The notes under the pieces: model-generated
Told to the model about the DNA's origin: nothing
The model's database searches: none
The model's input: only the letters and a program-made list of their open reading frames with translations
Assembly: GCA_963677245.1 (NCBI GenBank)
Contig: OY781921.1
Coordinates: 2,790,001 to 2,854,000, forward strand
Reading direction: 5' to 3'
From: Saccharicrinis sp963677245
Lineage (GTDB): Bacteria; Bacteroidota; Bacteroidia; Bacteroidales; Marinilabiliaceae
DNA length: 64,000 nucleotides
Position numbers and translations under genes: made by a program
Shown: positions 38,021-47,164 of the stretch, piece by piece
Position numbering within the stretch: the first letter of the stretch is position 1
Layout: each line of letters begins with the position of its first letter

Positions 38021-38063
38021 AAAACGACGATATTTCGTTGCATAGGCGAAATATCGTCGTTTT
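38021..38063. terminator. Strong terminator between two signalling operons
   Basis: A perfect 17-bp stem (38021-38037 with 38047-38063, AAAACGACGATATTTCG) with a 9-base loop and A/T runs on both sides lies 29 bp after the NtrC-type regulator stop. It should insulate the next operon. Confidence 0.88.
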
Positions 38064-38091
38064 TTAGTCAAATATTGTGTTCTATTTACTT

Positions 38092-39525
38092 TTAGGATTC
38101 ATCCTTAGATATACCTAATTTTTTAATCTTACTATGTAACGTGGTAGGCTTCACATCCAATATTTCGGCAGCACCTCCTTCTCCCCTAATTCGCCAGTTC
38201 GTGCGCTGAAGAATTTTTTCAATATGCGCCTTTTCAACATCCATCAACCTTAGTAATTCATTCGTATTGGCAACATCAGTAGAACTGCTAAAGTTTTCTA
38301 TGGTAAGTGATCTTGACTGGCTGGTTATTATGGCACGTTCTACAATATTTTCAAGTTCTCTTATGTTTCCTGGCCAATGATAGCTACACAACAATTTTAT
38401 CGTACTTTTAGGGATAACAGAAACATCTTTTTTGTACTTGATATTAAACTTTCTTATAAACGCTTCAAGTAAAGACGAAATATCGTCGGTTCGTTCCCGC
38501 AAAGGAGGAATGGTAAAATGAAAGACATTAATTCTATAAAATAAATCATCTCTAAAACGATTATTTTGAATTTCAAGCTTTAAATCCCGGTTGGTAGCAG
38601 CAATAATTCGCACATTGGTTTTTATGGTTTGTGTTCCACCCAATCGTTCAAATTCTCCCTGCTGAATAGCTCTAAGAAGTTTTGGTTGAAGATGCATGGG
38701 TAATTCTCCAATTTCATCTAAGAACAAAGTTCCCTGATCTGCCAATTCAAACCGCCCAGGTTTGGAAGAAGTTGCTCCAGTAAAAGCACCTTTTTCATAA
38801 CCAAACAACTCACTTTCAATTAAAGATTCGGGTAGTGCTGCACAATTTAGCGTAACCATGGATTTGCCTTTACGATTGCTTAATTCATGGATAGTGTGTG
38901 CAATCAATTCCTTGCCGGTACCGGTTTCTCCCTGAATCAAAACCGGTGCATCAGATTCTGCAGCCAGACTAACCTGAGACAATAGGTTGCGCATCGTTTT
39001 GTTCTTAGTAATAAAATCAACCGGCTTATTAAATTTAAACTCTTGCTTTAAAATAATATTTTCAGCTTCCAGTTGCTTTTGAATAGCAATTAGTTTATCG
39101 TTTTTCTCTTGTAGTTCCTTAATTAAATTTTGATTTCTTTTTTGCAATAAGTAGCTTTCAAATGCATTTTTTAGTAGTTGCCGTAATTCATGCTCATTAT
39201 ATGGTTTTTGCACGAATCCAAATATTTTTAATGCATTTATCGATTCTAAAATAACATCTAAATCAGTGTACGCAGTTAATATTATACACACAGCTGAATG
39301 ATCTGATTCCTTCACTCTTTTAATAAATTCGGTACCTGTCATTTCAGGCATTCTCTGATCTGTGATAATGACATTGATTGGAAATTCCTCTAATAGTTTA
39401 AATGCTTTTTCTGGTGAGTTGGTGGTATGGATATTGAATTCATCCATAAAAGTATAATAAAATCCATCCAAATTCATCTGTTCATCATCCAGATATAAGA
39501 TATCGAGTATACCAGAATTCTTCAT
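38092..39525 (-). CDS. Sigma-54-dependent response regulator (NtrC type)
   Basis: A 477-residue protein with receiver (LYLDDEQMNLDGFY; phospho-Asp in VIITDQRMPEMTG; Lys in FVQKPY), coiled linker, AAA+ domain (Walker A GETGTGKE; sigma-54 loop GAFTGA; Walker B GTLFLDEIGELP) and a Fis-type helix-turn-helix (GAAEILDVKPTTLHSKIKKLGI). All motifs needed for sigma-54 activation are intact. It starts 2 bp after the stop of the membrane kinase gene, which is its obvious partner. Its targets are unknown; the neighbouring porin/chemoreceptor operon is a candidate. Confidence 0.95.
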   Translation of the reverse strand: MKNSGILDILYLDDEQMNLDGFYYTFMDEFNIHTTNSPEKAFKLLEEFPINVIITDQRMPEMTGTEFIKRVKESDHSAVCIILTAYTDLDVILESINALKIFGFVQKPYNEHELRQLLKNAFESYLLQKRNQNLIKELQEKNDKLIAIQKQLEAENIILKQEFKFNKPVDFITKNKTMRNLLSQVSLAAESDAPVLIQGETGTGKELIAHTIHELSNRKGKSMVTLNCAALPESLIESELFGYEKGAFTGATSSKPGRFELADQGTLFLDEIGELPMHLQPKLLRAIQQGEFERLGGTQTIKTNVRIIAATNRDLKLEIQNNRFRDDLFYRINVFHFTIPPLRERTDDISSLLEAFIRKFNIKYKKDVSVIPKSTIKLLCSYHWPGNIRELENIVERAIITSQSRSLTIENFSSSTDVANTNELLRLMDVEKAHIEKILQRTNWRIRGEGGAAEILDVKPTTLHSKIKKLGISKDES

Positions 39526-39527
39526 AA

Positions 39528-41174
39528 CTAACTAGCATTTACAGGTAAACAAATCTGAAATTCAGTGTGTTCATTGTCAGAAATTACATTGATTTTTCCA
39601 TTGTGATCCTTTATGATATTGTATGATATAAATAATCCAAGTCCTGTACCTTTACCTACGGGTTTTGTGCTAAAAAAGGGGTCAAAAATTTTAGGTAAAA
39701 CTTCTTCAGAAATAGGTACACCATCATTTTTTATAGAAATACATATTTCATCTTTTTTTTGCCACGTTTTAATATAAATATGTCCATTTTCAGGAATAGC
39801 TTGAATCGCATTAGACAGAATATTCATAATAACCTGGTTTATTTTACCTGCCACACATTTAATCTCACTCTTTAACTGAAAGTCTTCAACTATTTCAATT
39901 TTATGCTTATACTCATTATGCAGGATCGTTAGTACAGAACTTATAATATCATGTACATTTACATACGATTTAGTATTTTGCTCTGAATGCAAAAAATATT
40001 TTAAGCTATTTATAATCTCAACCGTCCTGTCAATTCCTGTTTGAATATGTTTGGTTAATATACTTAAGGCCTCTTTATTTTCTTTTTTATGATACGTTTT
40101 ATCCAAGGTTTCAATTTCCTTAGCCAGATCTTCATTCTGATGTTCACTAATCACCTGATTATATGCCTCAAATAATGTATCGAATCGTTCAATTACTTTT
40201 TGTAAACCTGTTAGATTACTACTTATAAAATTGATGGGGTTATTTATTTCGTGTGCAATTCCAGCTGTTAACACCCCAATTGAAGCCATTTTTTCTGACT
40301 CAATTAAGGAACTTTGAGCTTCTTTTAACTTTTTCAATGCATTTTCGAGGTTTTGTCTGTGTTCTTCTAATACATTATTGTATGATTCCAACGTTTTATT
40401 TTTTTCCTGCAAATCCTCATTCATGGCAGATATTTCGGAATTAGCTTCGTGCAGTTCTTCGGTCCTTTCGTACACTAATTCTTCCAGATTATTTTTATGC
40501 TTCTCCAGTTCTAAACGAATATTTACTATTTCAGTAATATCACGCCCCTCTGGAATCAAGTACAACAAACTACCAAGGTCATCATACAATGGTTTTAAAG
40601 AGAAATCAACATGGTGAGCTTGATGAAATTCATCAAGGTGAGTAGTTTCAAAACGTACCATTTCACCTTGCTGTGCTTTTTGTATGGCGTCGTAAATTTT
40701 TTGTTGTTCTATTTCTGAGTGATTCCACCATTTTGTTTCTGCAAAATGGGTTCCTTCTGGTTTAGTTTCTGTGTAACCTGCAAATTTTTTCGCTGTAGTA
40801 TTAGAGTCCAGTAAAATTCCATCCGGACTCAACAGACCAATAAAAGAATAAGTTTGATTAAAAATGGCTTTAAACTTCTTTTCACTCTTTTTTCTCTTTA
40901 TAAGCTCTTTATTTATAATGGCTGCATGTAATGAAAAAATAAGAATAGGAATAAAAAGGATTCCAACTAATTCTTCAAACTCCCCCACGTTTACCTGATA
41001 ATTGGAATGCTCGAAAATATTTAATAAAGCAGATATCCAAAGAAGTATTAAGGCAAATGCCAGCAAGAGCTGCGGTTTTTCCTGCTTTTTCAAATACCTT
41101 CTGAAACTTACAATCATTCCAAAAGTAAGTGCCAAAATAGCAAGCGTATTTCCGGATGTAATAGCAAGATTCAT
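39528..41174 (-). CDS. Membrane histidine kinase of NtrB type with PAS domain
   Basis: A 548-residue kinase with three N-terminal spans (about 8-88), a PAS domain (about 105-220; IFNQTYSFIGLLSPDGILLDS), a long coiled coil (220-295), a HisKA with GVLTAGIAHEINNPINFISSN (about 305) and HATPase (SNAIQAIPENGHI; GKGTGLGLFISYNI). It should phosphorylate the NtrC-type regulator encoded immediately downstream. Its start codon overlaps the stop of the preceding small membrane protein (ATGA). The N-terminal membrane domain resembles that small protein. Confidence 0.93.
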   Translation of the reverse strand: MNLAITSGNTLAILALTFGMIVSFRRYLKKQEKPQLLLAFALILLWISALLNIFEHSNYQVNVGEFEELVGILFIPILIFSLHAAIINKELIKRKKSEKKFKAIFNQTYSFIGLLSPDGILLDSNTTAKKFAGYTETKPEGTHFAETKWWNHSEIEQQKIYDAIQKAQQGEMVRFETTHLDEFHQAHHVDFSLKPLYDDLGSLLYLIPEGRDITEIVNIRLELEKHKNNLEELVYERTEELHEANSEISAMNEDLQEKNKTLESYNNVLEEHRQNLENALKKLKEAQSSLIESEKMASIGVLTAGIAHEINNPINFISSNLTGLQKVIERFDTLFEAYNQVISEHQNEDLAKEIETLDKTYHKKENKEALSILTKHIQTGIDRTVEIINSLKYFLHSEQNTKSYVNVHDIISSVLTILHNEYKHKIEIVEDFQLKSEIKCVAGKINQVIMNILSNAIQAIPENGHIYIKTWQKKDEICISIKNDGVPISEEVLPKIFDPFFSTKPVGKGTGLGLFISYNIIKDHNGKINVISDNEHTEFQICLPVNAS

Positions 41175-41428
41175 GATAATTCTTTTTTATAAATACTAAT
41201 TACAATTAACTCGCAAGCAAGCATAAAACTTAAGTGCTCCATCAGGTTCAGAAAATCCGGAAGGATTAATCCTTCTAGCACAGTAAATAGTTTTGAACAC
41301 AGCAATAAAGCAATACCCCAGAACCATATTGTTTTATGGTATTTATTCTGTTTTTTTACTAATGATATAAGGTAAAAAGTAAGGATGACACTAATAATAA
41401 GGTCTAAAACTTCTCCAAATTCAACCAT
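41171..41428 (-). CDS. Small three-span membrane protein resembling the kinase sensor domain
   Basis: The 85-residue protein has three hydrophobic stretches (DLIISVILTFYLISLV, TIWFWGIALLLCSKLF, HLSFMLACELIVISIY). It aligns by eye with the first 90 residues of the kinase encoded downstream: LTF near the start, KKQ before the second span, L-x-E or L-F-E-H before the third, and K-E-L at the end. The stop codon overlaps the kinase ATG (ATGA). A stand-alone copy of the sensor module that pairs with or tunes the kinase is inferred. Confidence 0.75.
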   Translation of the reverse strand: MVEFGEVLDLIISVILTFYLISLVKKQNKYHKTIWFWGIALLLCSKLFTVLEGLILPDFLNLMEHLSFMLACELIVISIYKKELS

Positions 41429-41556
41429 ATATTTTTGTCTTTGAGGTTTAAATATATAGTTTTAAAATAGGGAAAATTAAGAGTAAAATCAAATATTCAG
41501 GTAGCTGAGTGCTTAATCAATAAGCTATATAAAGAAGCTTAATTCCTATCGTGAAA

Positions 41557-42384
41557 TTAAAGACCAATTTCTACAAATACAGGTAAGTGGTCGGATAAAA
41601 AAAGGTTATTCTTTCTACGATCGTCAATAATCCTGCAACTTTTAACTCTTACGTTTTTGGTAAAAATATAGTCCAAACGATGATTTAGTTTTGGAAGTAC
41701 TTTAAAATCGCTAAAGGTTCCTGTAGGACCATAAGCTTTCATTTCACTGGTAGTATATGTATCATCTACTACAGCGCAAAGTAATTGAATAGGACTGGAA
41801 TTCGGGTTGCTGTTAAAATCTCCCATTATTACAAGGGTACTTTTCTCAATTTTTTTTTGTCTTAGAATAGAAAGTATAAGTTCCGAAGATTTTTCTCTGG
41901 CAATTTTGCCCATATGGTCGTAATGGGCATTAAAAACATGTAGCGTGTCCCCTGTTGTTTTACTTTTAAAAACACCATAAGTAACGATTCTCTCCATTGA
42001 AGCATCCCATCCAACCGATACTTGATGAGGAGTTTCCGAAAGCCAGAATGTCTCAAAATGTAATTTCTCTAATTTTTCACCATTATAAAAAATAGCTGCA
42101 TATTCTCCTTTCTGATTTCCATCTTCTCTACCTATTCCAATATAATTATAAGATGTTAGGTGTTTATTTAAAAACTGTACTTGATTATTTAGGCCTTCTT
42201 GTATACCTAGAATATCCGGATGATAATATTGAATCATATCAATAATTTCATCTTTTCTGAATTTCCATTGATTATCTCCATCATGAGAATTATCGTAACG
42301 TATATTAAAAGTCATCGCTGTATATTGTGCACAAACCGTAAATAAAGTACAACATAGAATACAGATAATTAAAATCCTTTTCAT
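41557..42384 (-). CDS. Secreted endonuclease/exonuclease/phosphatase (EEP) family protein
   Basis: The 275-residue product has a signal peptide (LIICILCCTLFTVCAQ). The EEP fold is shown by MTFNIRYDN (Asn of the metal site), LGIQEG (metal-binding Glu), FNAHYDHMG, MGDFNSNPNS (Asp and Asn) and SDHLPVFVE (final Asp-His). Members cut nucleic acids, phospholipids or inositol phosphates; the exported location makes an extracytoplasmic phosphodiesterase plausible. Single gene with its own -7 box upstream. Confidence 0.9.
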   Translation of the reverse strand: MKRILIICILCCTLFTVCAQYTAMTFNIRYDNSHDGDNQWKFRKDEIIDMIQYYHPDILGIQEGLNNQVQFLNKHLTSYNYIGIGREDGNQKGEYAAIFYNGEKLEKLHFETFWLSETPHQVSVGWDASMERIVTYGVFKSKTTGDTLHVFNAHYDHMGKIAREKSSELILSILRQKKIEKSTLVIMGDFNSNPNSSPIQLLCAVVDDTYTTSEMKAYGPTGTFSDFKVLPKLNHRLDYIFTKNVRVKSCRIIDDRRKNNLFLSDHLPVFVEIGL

Positions 42385-42423
42385 AAAATTTGTAATACTA
42401 CCTTTTCAAAGGCTTATCATAAA

Positions 42424-42431
42424 CAAATCTA
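42424..42431 (-). promoter_or_regulatory. Candidate -7 box of the EEP gene
   Basis: TAGATTTG on the minus strand fits TAnnTTTG, 40 bp upstream of the ATG. Confidence 0.4.
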
Positions 42432-42509
42432 AAGTATAGGTTTTAATAAAATAGAACAAAGAGGAATTGGCGATACAGTATAATTTAATGTAATTTTAAG
42501 ATTCGAGTT

Positions 42510-42517
42510 TACTTTTG
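42510..42517 (+). promoter_or_regulatory. Candidate -7 box of the rimB-rimK operon
   Basis: TACTTTTG fits TAnnTTTG about 95 bp upstream of the RimB-like ATG, leaving a leader of moderate length. Confidence 0.4.
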
Positions 42518-42612
42518 ACCTTTTATAATCAAAATGAAAGATGAGTTGTTAAATAATAATATATCGAATAAATTCATCCATCATATCACATAAAAAAATA
42601 CAATTATAGATA

Positions 42613-43044
42613 ATGAATAAAATATTAATCGGACATAAAGAAAAAGCTTCCTTTCCGGAATTACATTTGGAAAATATTTCGGTTAAGATTGATACCGGTG
42701 CATATACCTCAAGTATTCATTGCCACCAACTTATTGAAGAAGATAAGTTATTAAAATGTCGATTTCTCGATCCTTCCTACCGTGGCTATACCGGGGAAGA
42801 AATAGTTTTTGAGGTTTACACCAGAAAAAAGGTGAAAAGCTCCAATGGTTTGGTTGAGGATCGGTTTAAAGTTCAAAGTAAAATTGTATTGTTTGAAAAA
42901 GAATATAAAATAGACTTAACCTTAACCAACAGAAAGAAAATGAAGTATCCGGTTTTAATAGGACGCAAATTCCTGAACAAACGTTTTTTAGTTGATGTAT
43001 CTCAAAAGTATACGCAGAAAAACTTAAGACAGGAGTCAATTTAA
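42613..43044 (+). CDS. RimB-like retropepsin-type aspartic protease
   Basis: A 143-residue protein of the family once called ATP-dependent zinc protease. The retropepsin active-site motif D-T-G is visible in VKIDTGAYTSS, with an I-G-R-K-F-L segment near the C-terminus matching the family. Such proteins are often encoded next to RimK and are thought to trim the glutamate tails RimK adds to ribosomal protein S6; the rimK gene follows by 43 bp here. Length and motif are normal. Confidence 0.85.
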   Translation: MNKILIGHKEKASFPELHLENISVKIDTGAYTSSIHCHQLIEEDKLLKCRFLDPSYRGYTGEEIVFEVYTRKKVKSSNGLVEDRFKVQSKIVLFEKEYKIDLTLTNRKKMKYPVLIGRKFLNKRFLVDVSQKYTQKNLRQESI

Positions 43045-43087
43045 TCAGAAAAAAGAATTAATTCGCAACATATTTTAAACTAATAAA

Positions 43088-43963
43088 ATGAATATAGCAG
43101 TATTATCACGAAACCCAAATTTATATTCTACACGTCGTTTGGTTGAAGCAGGAGAAAAGCGTGGCCACAATATGGTTGTATTGGATCATACCAAATGCGA
43201 TATCGTTATAGAACGCAAGAAACCACAAGTTTTCTATCAAGGAGAAGAAATAAAGGATATTGATGCGATAATTCCACGTATTGGTGCTTCAGTTACGTTT
43301 TACGGTACAGCCGTTGTGCGTCAGTTTGAGATGATGAAGGTATTTACTACTACTGAGTCGCAGGCTTTGGTTAGATCAAGAGATAAACTGCGCAGTTTAC
43401 AGATACTTTCGCGAGCTGGTTTACACTTACCTAAAACAGCATTTACTAACTTTTCAAAGAGTGTAAGCAATATTATTGCTCAGGTTGGAGGAGCTCCTTG
43501 TGTAATTAAACTCCTAGAAGGAACACAAGGTGTGGGTGTTGTTTTGGCAGAAACAAAAAGTGCAGCTGAATCAGTACTGGAAGCTTTTCAAGGGTTAAAG
43601 GCCAGAGTAATTGTTCAGGAATATGTAAAAGAGGCCAAAGGCGCAGACATCAGAGCTTTTGTCGTTGACGGCGTAGTGGTTGGCGCTATGAAAAGACAAG
43701 CAAAAGAAGGTGAGTTTAGATCTAACCTTCATCGTGGAGGAAGTGCCACCATTATTGAACTTTCGGAAGAGGAAGAAAATGCGGCATTAAAAGCAGCCAA
43801 AGCTATGTCGTTGAGTATTGCCGGTGTTGATATGTTGCAGTCCAATACCGGCCCAAAAATCATGGAAGTTAATTCATCTCCTGGATTAGAAGGAATTGAA
43901 TCTGCTACAGGCAAAGATATTGCCAATACCATTATTCGTTTTATTGAGCGAAATGTGGATTAA
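43088..43963 (+). CDS. rimK: RimK-type ATP-grasp ligase (ribosomal protein S6 glutamate ligase)
   Basis: The 291-residue ATP-grasp enzyme adds glutamates to the C-terminus of ribosomal protein S6, or a related substrate, using ATP. Seen: N-terminal fold MNIAVLSRNPNLYSTRRL, the ATP-binding stretch CVIKLLEGTQGVGVVLAE, EYVKEAKGADIRAFVV, and the metal-binding EVNSSPGLEGIE. Length is close to the E. coli enzyme. It forms an operon with the RimB-like protease; a terminator follows 30 bp after the stop. Confidence 0.92.
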   Translation: MNIAVLSRNPNLYSTRRLVEAGEKRGHNMVVLDHTKCDIVIERKKPQVFYQGEEIKDIDAIIPRIGASVTFYGTAVVRQFEMMKVFTTTESQALVRSRDKLRSLQILSRAGLHLPKTAFTNFSKSVSNIIAQVGGAPCVIKLLEGTQGVGVVLAETKSAAESVLEAFQGLKARVIVQEYVKEAKGADIRAFVVDGVVVGAMKRQAKEGEFRSNLHRGGSATIIELSEEEENAALKAAKAMSLSIAGVDMLQSNTGPKIMEVNSSPGLEGIESATGKDIANTIIRFIERNVD

Positions 43964-43991
43964 TCCTGGAATAAGATTTTAATATATTTCT

Positions 43992-44024
43992 CCCTTTGTC
44001 GAATACGGCAAGGGGATTTTTTTT
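43992..44024 (+). terminator. Terminator after rimK
   Basis: CCCTTTGTCG (43992-44001) pairs with CGGCAAGGGG (44006-44015, with G-T pairs), followed after one A by eight Ts. Confidence 0.75.
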
Positions 44025-44075
44025 AATTACTGTTTGAAGAAAATCACCCGTTTATTATTCTATTAGCCTAAGCGC

Positions 44076-45113
44076 TTACCTGCCAGAACCTGACATAAAA
44101 CTGGATATCACCTTAAATTTGGGGTTTTGATCTAAAATTATTTTAATAAATACTGTAATCGGAATAGATAGGATCAGGCCAGGAATCCCCCATATATATC
44201 CCCAAAACATTAGCATTATTAAAATGGTAAGTACATTTACCGAAAATGTTTTTCCCATAAATACAGGTTCTAAAATACCACCCATCACAACCTGAACCGC
44301 TGTAATCGTTAAGATAAAAAAGAGTAAGATTCCTGTAGGATCAAGCTCCACAAAAGCAAATAAGGATAACAATACCACCGAAATAACCGATCCAATCATT
44401 TGAACAAAATTTATAAGGAAGGCAAATAATCCCCAAAATATTGGAAAACTCACATCAAAAAATACACAAGCCAAACTAAAACCAACTCCTGTAAATAAGC
44501 TGATAATAAATTTTACGATGACAAATTTTACAATATCCTTTTCTATTTTTCGAAAGGCCTTTACGGATGAGTGTTTTACCTTAAATAAAGTGCTGTTCAA
44601 TAACTTCTCGAAATTAACAGAGCCCGATAAAAGCAAAATAACAAAGAAAGTTGTTGTGAGCATTCCTGATAATAAATTACCTACAAAATCGAGTGATAGC
44701 GTTATGTTTTGCAAAGCGTTATTGCTCTTAAAATAGTGTGTAAGAACATTTTCGTCATTCAATCGGGTAATACCAAAAAAATCTTCAATCATTACTATTA
44801 AATGAATCAGTTTCGACTCTGCCTTTTCAAAAAAATGATTGTCAGCAGATAAAATTTCATCACTTGTAAGTTTTATTAATTCTCCTCCCAACCTAAATAA
44901 AGCTGCAATAATGAGTACAATTGTAATAATTGCCAGTGTGTTTGGCAGTTTTTTGCGGCTAAACCATCGCACTAATGGTAAAAAAAGTAGTGCAATAAAC
45001 ATAGCTGAAACCAATGGAATAAATATAAAAGAGAGTGTTTTTAGCAAATAAAAAAACAGCGGTATAACTATAAATAATAGTAAAGAGTTAGTGGTTTTAA
45101 TCTTTTGCATCAT
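44076..45113 (-). CDS. AI-2E family transporter (PerM-like membrane protein)
   Basis: A polytopic inner membrane protein of about 345 residues with roughly eight spans and the conserved C-terminal pattern VVMGGILEPVFMGKTFSVNVLTIL followed by PGLILSIPI. Start chosen at 45113 because AGGAGAAG lies 3 bp ahead of that ATG; a start at 45149 would add twelve unlikely residues. The family moves solutes such as autoinducers or ions by unknown means. Convergent with rimK and divergent from the radical SAM gene. Confidence 0.88.
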   Translation of the reverse strand: MMQKIKTTNSLLLFIVIPLFFYLLKTLSFIFIPLVSAMFIALLFLPLVRWFSRKKLPNTLAIITIVLIIAALFRLGGELIKLTSDEILSADNHFFEKAESKLIHLIVMIEDFFGITRLNDENVLTHYFKSNNALQNITLSLDFVGNLLSGMLTTTFFVILLLSGSVNFEKLLNSTLFKVKHSSVKAFRKIEKDIVKFVIVKFIISLFTGVGFSLACVFFDVSFPIFWGLFAFLINFVQMIGSVISVVLLSLFAFVELDPTGILLFFILTITAVQVVMGGILEPVFMGKTFSVNVLTILIMLMFWGYIWGIPGLILSIPITVFIKIILDQNPKFKVISSFMSGSGR

Positions 45114-45321
45114 ATTCTTCTCCTTTGTTACATCGGTATAGAGCCACAAAGATAAATTATTTCATGCCATTCAATGAGTAAAAATGTTTATTAAAAAACA
45201 ACTTTTCTTAAATATTTTAAGTCCCCTAGCTTTGTCAACATCATTCAGTTAGTTTGTTGGAAGAAATCCTAAGACTACTGTATTATTAAGATATCCTATC
45301 CTTCTAAACAAAAAAATGCTT

Positions 45322-45329
45322 TACTTTTG
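45322..45329 (+). promoter_or_regulatory. Candidate -7 box for the radical SAM/glycosyltransferase operon
   Basis: TACTTTTG fits TAnnTTTG 19 bp before the ATG at 45349. An upstream ATG at 45316 would precede the predicted transcript start, which supports the shorter gene. Confidence 0.5.
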
Positions 45330-45348
45330 CGTCATAAAAAAGTCATTA

Positions 45349-46128
45349 ATGGGTACGTTTTTGTTTGATAAAATAATATTTGGTCCGGTTCAAAGTCGAC
45401 GTTTAGGAGTTTCATTAGGAGTAAACTTACTTCCTGTAGATAAAAAAATATGCACTTTCGATTGCATTTATTGTGAGTGTGGTTTTAATGGAGAAAACCA
45501 GACAGTAAAAACTAAAATGCCCAAACGCAATGAGGTTAAAGAGGCTCTTGAAAGTACATTGATAGATATGTTGAGTAAACAGATGGTGCCTAATGTGATT
45601 ACTTTTGCAGGAAATGGTGAACCTACTATTCATAAAGAATTTACTGGAATTATCGATGACACCATCGAACTAAGAGACAAATATTTTCCAGAAGCTAGAA
45701 TTGCCGTATTATCCAATGCTACACTTATTCATCGTCCAGAAATTCTTGAATCTTTAAAAAAAATAGATGACAATATCTTAAAGCTGGATTCAGGTCTTGA
45801 AACTACAATACAGCAACTTGACCAACCCGTTGGTACTTTTTCTTTAAACGAGTTAACAAATAATCTAAAAACATTTAATGGGCAGTTAATTATTCAAACC
45901 ATGTTTGTTAGAGGTAATTATAATAACACAATTATTGATAATACGACTCATAAAAATGTTCAACCATGGTTAGAGATTTTAAAAGAAGTATCTCCTCGAT
46001 CGGTTATGATCTATACTATTGAAAGAGACACGCCTGTTTCAGGACTTCAAAAAGTTCCTGTCTCTGAACTACACCAAATTGCATCGAAAGTAGAACAATT
46101 AGGAATTAAAGTTCAAGTATCAGGATAA
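45349..46128 (+). CDS. Radical SAM protein (COG0731-like)
   Basis: About 259 residues starting MGTFLFDKIIFGPVQSRR. The radical SAM iron-sulfur cluster motif C-x3-C-x2-C is visible as CTFDCIYC, with glycine-rich FAGNGEPT and the strand AVLSNATLI. The layout resembles Fe-S oxidoreductases related to wyosine synthase, but the substrate is unknown. Its stop is one base from the start of a glycosyltransferase gene, so the two are co-expressed. Confidence 0.88.
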   Translation: MGTFLFDKIIFGPVQSRRLGVSLGVNLLPVDKKICTFDCIYCECGFNGENQTVKTKMPKRNEVKEALESTLIDMLSKQMVPNVITFAGNGEPTIHKEFTGIIDDTIELRDKYFPEARIAVLSNATLIHRPEILESLKKIDDNILKLDSGLETTIQQLDQPVGTFSLNELTNNLKTFNGQLIIQTMFVRGNYNNTIIDNTTHKNVQPWLEILKEVSPRSVMIYTIERDTPVSGLQKVPVSELHQIASKVEQLGIKVQVSG

Positions 46129-46129
46129 G

Positions 46130-47164
46130 ATGGTGCAAACACGTACATATCTGGTATGTCCTTTAAATTGGGGTCTAGGTCACGCGACCAGAACAATCCC
46201 TATTATTCAAAATTTAATAGCTAAAGGAAATCGTGTTATTTTAGGAGGAGATGGAGATGCCTTAGTACGTTTAAGAGAAGAATTCCCTGATTTAAAATGG
46301 ATTTTAATCCCGGATATTCAAGTTCGTTTTTATTCAGATAAAAAAGCTATTCAGCTTTTAAAGTTTATCCCAAGACTCATCGTTCAATATATTAGAGAAC
46401 ATTTTCTTCTTAAAAAGATAATTAAAGAAGTTAAGATAGATGTAGTTATTTCTGATAATCGATATGGACTATGGAATAAAAACACTAAATCCATATTTAT
46501 TAGTCACCAGTTGATGATAAAACTACCCAAACCATTTCAATGGTTTGAAAAAGTCATTCATCTAATAATCAAGCAAAATACGGTCTTATTTAATGAATGT
46601 TGGATTCCTGATTATCAGGATCAGTTTGATAATTTAAGTGGAGATTTAAGTCATAAGTATCCAATACCTGAAAATGCAAAATTTATAGGTCCGTTAAGTC
46701 GTTTCTCTAGTGTAAAAGAAGATAAAGAACCCCAAAAAGAATATGAAATTATAGCCATATTATCAGGTCCGGAACCAGCCAGATCCGATTTGGAAACAAT
46801 ACTTATAAAAACATTATCTTCCATAAAGAGAACCGCTCTGATTATTCAAGGCAAGCCTGGTCATCAGAATCATATACAAAAGGAAAAGCTATGTGTTTAT
46901 AGCCACATGTCAACCTCCCAATTAAAGTATTATTTAACACATGCCAAATACATCATTTGCAGACCCGGCTACACAACCATTATGGATTTAAATATTCTTC
47001 AAAAAAAAGCTATTTTCATTCCCACGCCTGGTCAAACAGAGCAAGAGTATTTAGCTGCTCATCACACTGATAAAAAAATCGTTATTTCTCAAAAAAATAT
47101 TCAATCTGAATTCTGCAATTATATTGACTTTAGCTACGATTTGTTCAAATCTAATAAATGTTAA
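46130..47164 (+). CDS. Glycosyltransferase of MurG/GT28-like fold
   Basis: A 344-residue protein beginning LVCPLNWGLGHATRTIPI, a Rossmann-like acceptor site of GT-B transferases, with a C-terminal donor-binding part (ILSGPEPARSDLE, CRPGYTTIMDLN, IFIPTPGQTEQEYLA) of the MurG/GT28 type. It probably transfers a sugar from a nucleotide sugar to a lipid or protein acceptor at the inner membrane. The preceding radical SAM gene is one base away. Substrates are unknown. Confidence 0.85.
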   Translation: MVQTRTYLVCPLNWGLGHATRTIPIIQNLIAKGNRVILGGDGDALVRLREEFPDLKWILIPDIQVRFYSDKKAIQLLKFIPRLIVQYIREHFLLKKIIKEVKIDVVISDNRYGLWNKNTKSIFISHQLMIKLPKPFQWFEKVIHLIIKQNTVLFNECWIPDYQDQFDNLSGDLSHKYPIPENAKFIGPLSRFSSVKEDKEPQKEYEIIAILSGPEPARSDLETILIKTLSSIKRTALIIQGKPGHQNHIQKEKLCVYSHMSTSQLKYYLTHAKYIICRPGYTTIMDLNILQKKAIFIPTPGQTEQEYLAAHHTDKKIVISQKNIQSEFCNYIDFSYDLFKSNKC

